From positions 2,976,001-3,040,000 of the forward strand of contig JAMSLZ010000004.1 in the NCBI GenBank assembly GCA_026027325.1: a stretch of 64,000 bases of DNA. The letters are read 5' to 3'. Shown here one piece after another: positions 61,319 through 64,000 of this stretch; position 1 is the stretch's first letter, and every line of letters starts with the position of its first letter. This DNA comes from Actinomucor elegans. Lineage: Eukaryota > Mucoromycota > Mucoromycetes > Mucorales > Mucoraceae. The notes beneath the pieces are model-generated. The model was given only the letters and a program-made list of their open reading frames with translations. It made no database searches and was not told where the DNA came from. The position numbers and the translations under genes are program-made.

Positions 61319-62406
61319 ATGCAGAATCGAGTAACCAAAGCATGCCAAATTAAAAAAAACAAAAGAGCAGATAAACTTCGCGATTTACTTCAATTAACAC
61401 CTTCCGATTCCATCTTTTTGGATGCTTGTGCAAGAAAACCACCTCAAGATGGTAAACTGTTTTTAAGGGGGAAGTTCGATGTCATTGTGGCTAACCAAAT
61501 TACTAGTTAAACAATTATTAGAAGCTTTACCGGGACTAAATCCAGATACCATCCGGGACAAGTATTTGAGAACACCTTTACATATTGCTTGCAGCCGGAA
61601 GGATGACTTTGGGGTGGCTACAACCATCGCACGATTATTAATACGCGCAGGATCAGATGTCAATAATGGGGTTGGAGATGTGGATGGATTCTCACCTTTG
61701 CATATGGGTAAATAAGTAGATAAAAAGAGTACAAGAACTGGTCCTAATAAGACTTTATATAGCTGTGCTGGCTGGAAATCATCAATGCGTCTTGATGCTG
61801 TTACACGAAGGTAGGTATGTTTCCTTGAACGCGTCAAGAGACTCAATATATCAGTATATACTTACTTAACCATACAAGGTGCCAATATACCTGCTTCAGA
61901 TCCGTTTCGTTTAACACCTTTGTTACTGGCAAAGTTAAAGATGGATAACCTCCGACAACTACAGTATACCATTCATCACGAACAAATAGAACAAGATAGA
62001 GAAACCATATTAGAAGTAGAGGAAGAAGAGGACAGATGGATATCAGAGAGTGCTAGAAGTGAATATGACGATTTGAAATCAGTAAGTTTGTATAGAAATA
62101 TGTATTTATTGAGCTACCAGTTAACAGCAATGTTAGATTACTCAAGTGTTGGTGTCTCATTTAGCAAATAAACATATAACAACCTTTGGGCTACCTTCTT
62201 ACGATACATCAGGATATCATGGATTATCTGATTTCCTGTTTTCAAAAGAATCGGATGAAGAATTAAACATGACAATATCCTCAATAACAGATAAACTGGC
62301 TCTCATTGGTATGAACGATCAAGCTGATGACAAGCTCCTCCAGGACTCGGTGAATGGTTTGATTGAAAAAGTAAAAAAGCTGGGTATTAACGAAACTGTA
62401 AGATAA
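61319..62406 (+). CDS. ankyrin-repeat protein (ANKRD54-like), 284 aa, five exons
   Basis: Exons: 61319-61451, 61507-61707, 61763-61810, 61879-62081, 62137-62406. It has a basic N-terminus and three or four ankyrin repeats at about residues 45-150: VKQLLEALPGLN, RTPLHIACSRKDDFGVATTIARLLIRAGSDVN, GFSPLHMAVLAGNHQCVLMLLHEGANI and RLTPLLLAKLKMDN. The C-terminal segment is helical and acidic (ITDKLALIGMNDQADDKLLQD), resembling the tail of ANKRD54-type proteins. A protein-interaction adaptor is likely. Intron 3 uses a rare AAG acceptor (catacAAG). The third exon is only 48 bp. Confidence 0.8.
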
Positions 62407-63261
62407 AGGCGATGATTTAGCCTTATTTTTTCTTTATTGCTTACTTATAAATAAAGTACCTCCTGGTATTCTAATGCTCTTTTAGTGTATCCCAGCATTA
62501 CAGTTTGAGTTTCTCAGGACTCATATCTGGAGTTTAATTTTTGAAAAGACACTTCTCTTCTTTACCTCCAATTTTTATAAAATTTAACTGTATACTTGTT
62601 TTATTTGATGTTTAATAAGATTCTGTGCAAACTATATATATTACGATAAATCGAATTATTTCAGTGTCAAGAGATTGACTTTTTTTCATAGGAATCCAAA
62701 AGCCAGAAAATGGAACGTGATCTATATAGCTCGCAATTTTGATATTAAACATTATGCTATCTCTATTCTATTCAATACACAATTGCTTTTATTATAAACG
62801 CTGCTAAAATAGTTTACATCTAAATGCTTTTATTATACCAACCTCGCATTAAAGTTTTGCAAGCGAAAATTTTGAGCGTATGTTTTTGTAATATTTCTGT
62901 CGACCAATCAAAATATTCACATTTTTCAAACTGCTCTTATCTCGAGTACCTTTTACCATAGCTTTTAAGCCGAAAACATTCATATTCAAATTATCCTTCA
63001 CACTGAAAAAAGAAGAAAAAAACAAAACAAAGAGCCTCTTATCCTCGGAGAAACCTTCTATATTTAAACATTATGATCGAGAAACATAATGGCATATTCC
63101 GAGGCTAACAAACGATGGTTCAGTGCCAATGATACAAGCAAACTACTGAACGCGATTATGAAGCTTAAAAACGTTACACACTGAGAGTCATTTGCATGTG
63201 CGAGATTCATTTTTTTTTCTTTTTTTTTAAACTTTTCCTATTTCTACTCAATTACTTTATA
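62407..63261. other. intergenic region, no gene seen
   Basis: AT-rich. It holds the 3' UTR of the ankyrin gene and the promoter of the short-chain dehydrogenase gene. T-rich patches (63205-63230) lie directly upstream of the ATG. No gene seen. Confidence 0.45.
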
Positions 63262-64000
63262 ATGTCGAAACCAGTAGTTTTGATTACAGGCTGTTCTCAA
63301 GGTGGCATTGGTAATACTATTAGTCGTGTTCGTTTTATTGTACAATAATTAATGGCTATTAGGTTATTCACTTGCCAAAAAGTTTGCTCAAGAAGGAAAC
63401 CATGTTATTGCAACTGCCCGTCGTATTGACGCGTTAGAAGGACTGGAAGGTTAGATAGGATATATATAAGCAGGCAGTTTAGAAGCAAAAAATTGATTAT
63501 ATAATAGATTTTGGTTGTGAAAAGGAATCTTTGGATATTAGTGATCAAAATTCGATTGATACTGTAGTTCAGGCAAGTATATAAACATTCTTTTACGCTG
63601 ACTCACGCAATTACTAAAACGATGCTTTTGTACAGAAAGTCATTGATCGCGTAGGACATATCGGTAAATTGCTTGATAGTGCCTAAATTATTACGAAATT
63701 AATGAGTTTTCGTGTTTAGATATTTTGGTCAATAATGCAGGTATACCGTAAGTATTTTAACTATACTATAGCAAGGCTATATAATAACTTGATTTATTAT
63801 CCAAGTGCTGTTGGAGCATTAATGGACATTAGTCAAGAAACCTTTAATCAATGCATAAACACCAATGTATATGGTACTCTTGCTATGACAAGAGCTGTTG
63901 CAAAACATATGGCTAAGCGAGGTTCTGGTAAAATTGTTAATGTTGGTTCTGTTGTTGGCTATGTCAGTACTCCATGGGCAGGTATGATTATATTAGCAAA
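63262..64000 (+). CDS. short-chain dehydrogenase, Ayr1-like (partial, continues past the window)
   Basis: Exons: 63262-63310, 63363-63449, 63508-63572, 63636-63663, 63720-63747, 63806-63981, with more beyond. It begins MSKPVVLITGCSQGGIG, the SDR dinucleotide motif TGxxxGIG. Then come FAQEGNHVIATARR, the DILVNNAGIP block (NNAG motif), TNVYGTLAMTRAVAKHM and GSGKIVNVGSVVGYVSTPWAG. The active-site Tyr-Lys lies downstream. In yeast Ayr1 reduces 1-acyl-DHAP in glycerolipid synthesis at ER and lipid droplets, but other classical SDRs share this start. Six exons in about 720 bp is unusually fragmented, with two of 28 bp. Intron 3 is GC-AG. Confidence 0.85.
63573..63635 (+). other. GC-AG intron in the short-chain dehydrogenase gene
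   Basis: Exon end GTTCAG, intron start GCAAGT, intron end TTTGTACAG before AAAGTCATTG. Only this boundary gives VVQ/KVIDRVGHI in frame. Confidence 0.75.

Overview
The window is eukaryotic, and almost certainly comes from an early-diverging filamentous fungus; Mucoromycota, most likely Mucorales, fits best. The genome is AT-rich, with compact genes cut by many introns of about 50-100 bp (GT-AG, plus three GC-AG cases) and AT-rich intergenic DNA. The proteins are fungal housekeeping proteins: cytosolic acetyl-CoA synthetase, ATP synthase subunit j, LARP1, mitochondrial uL30, GCP5, Isc1-type sphingomyelinase and a Sel1-repeat chitin synthase activator-like protein. DIRS retroelements and CACTA-type transposons with Mucorales-like coding content also fit. 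I rebuilt all gene models by hand from splice signals, reading frame and protein family knowledge. No database search was possible.

Layout. 0-10 kb: a tiny secreted peptide, a bZIP factor, a FAR1/WRKY-GCM1-type zinc protein (minus), acetyl-CoA synthetase (6 exons) and ATP synthase subunit j (minus, 3 exons). 10.3-15.6 kb: a complete CACTA DNA transposon with TIRs, a 3-bp target duplication, two divergent genes and a nested solo LTR. 16-29 kb: LARP1, a NUDX14-like Nudix hydrolase, a Sel1 protein, mitochondrial uL30 and GCP5. 29.2-41.4 kb: a mobile-element island made of an LTR copy, a second and different CACTA element (7.4 kb) and a DIRS retrotransposon with inverted terminal repeats and an internal complementary region. 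43-47 kb: a sugar transporter (minus) and a medium-chain polyol/alcohol dehydrogenase (plus), divergent. 48.9-54.6 kb: a SAM-domain kinesin-13 converging on an Isc1-type phospholipase C. 54.6-60.5 kb: mostly gene-poor, with a 270-bp-arm inverted repeat. 60.5-64 kb: an acidic protein of unknown function, an ankyrin protein and the 5' part of an Ayr1-like short-chain dehydrogenase that runs off the window.

How the parts fit. The host genes do not form one pathway. The plausible local partnership is the divergent transporter/dehydrogenase pair. The most unusual content is the pair of CACTA elements. Each carries a plus-strand transposase with its own N-terminal zinc finger, a divergent minus-strand accessory gene, and its own set of subterminal repeats. 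The DIRS element keeps all recognisable catalytic motifs and has three overlapping frames. The long inverted repeat near 59.6 kb is a good candidate source of double-stranded RNA.
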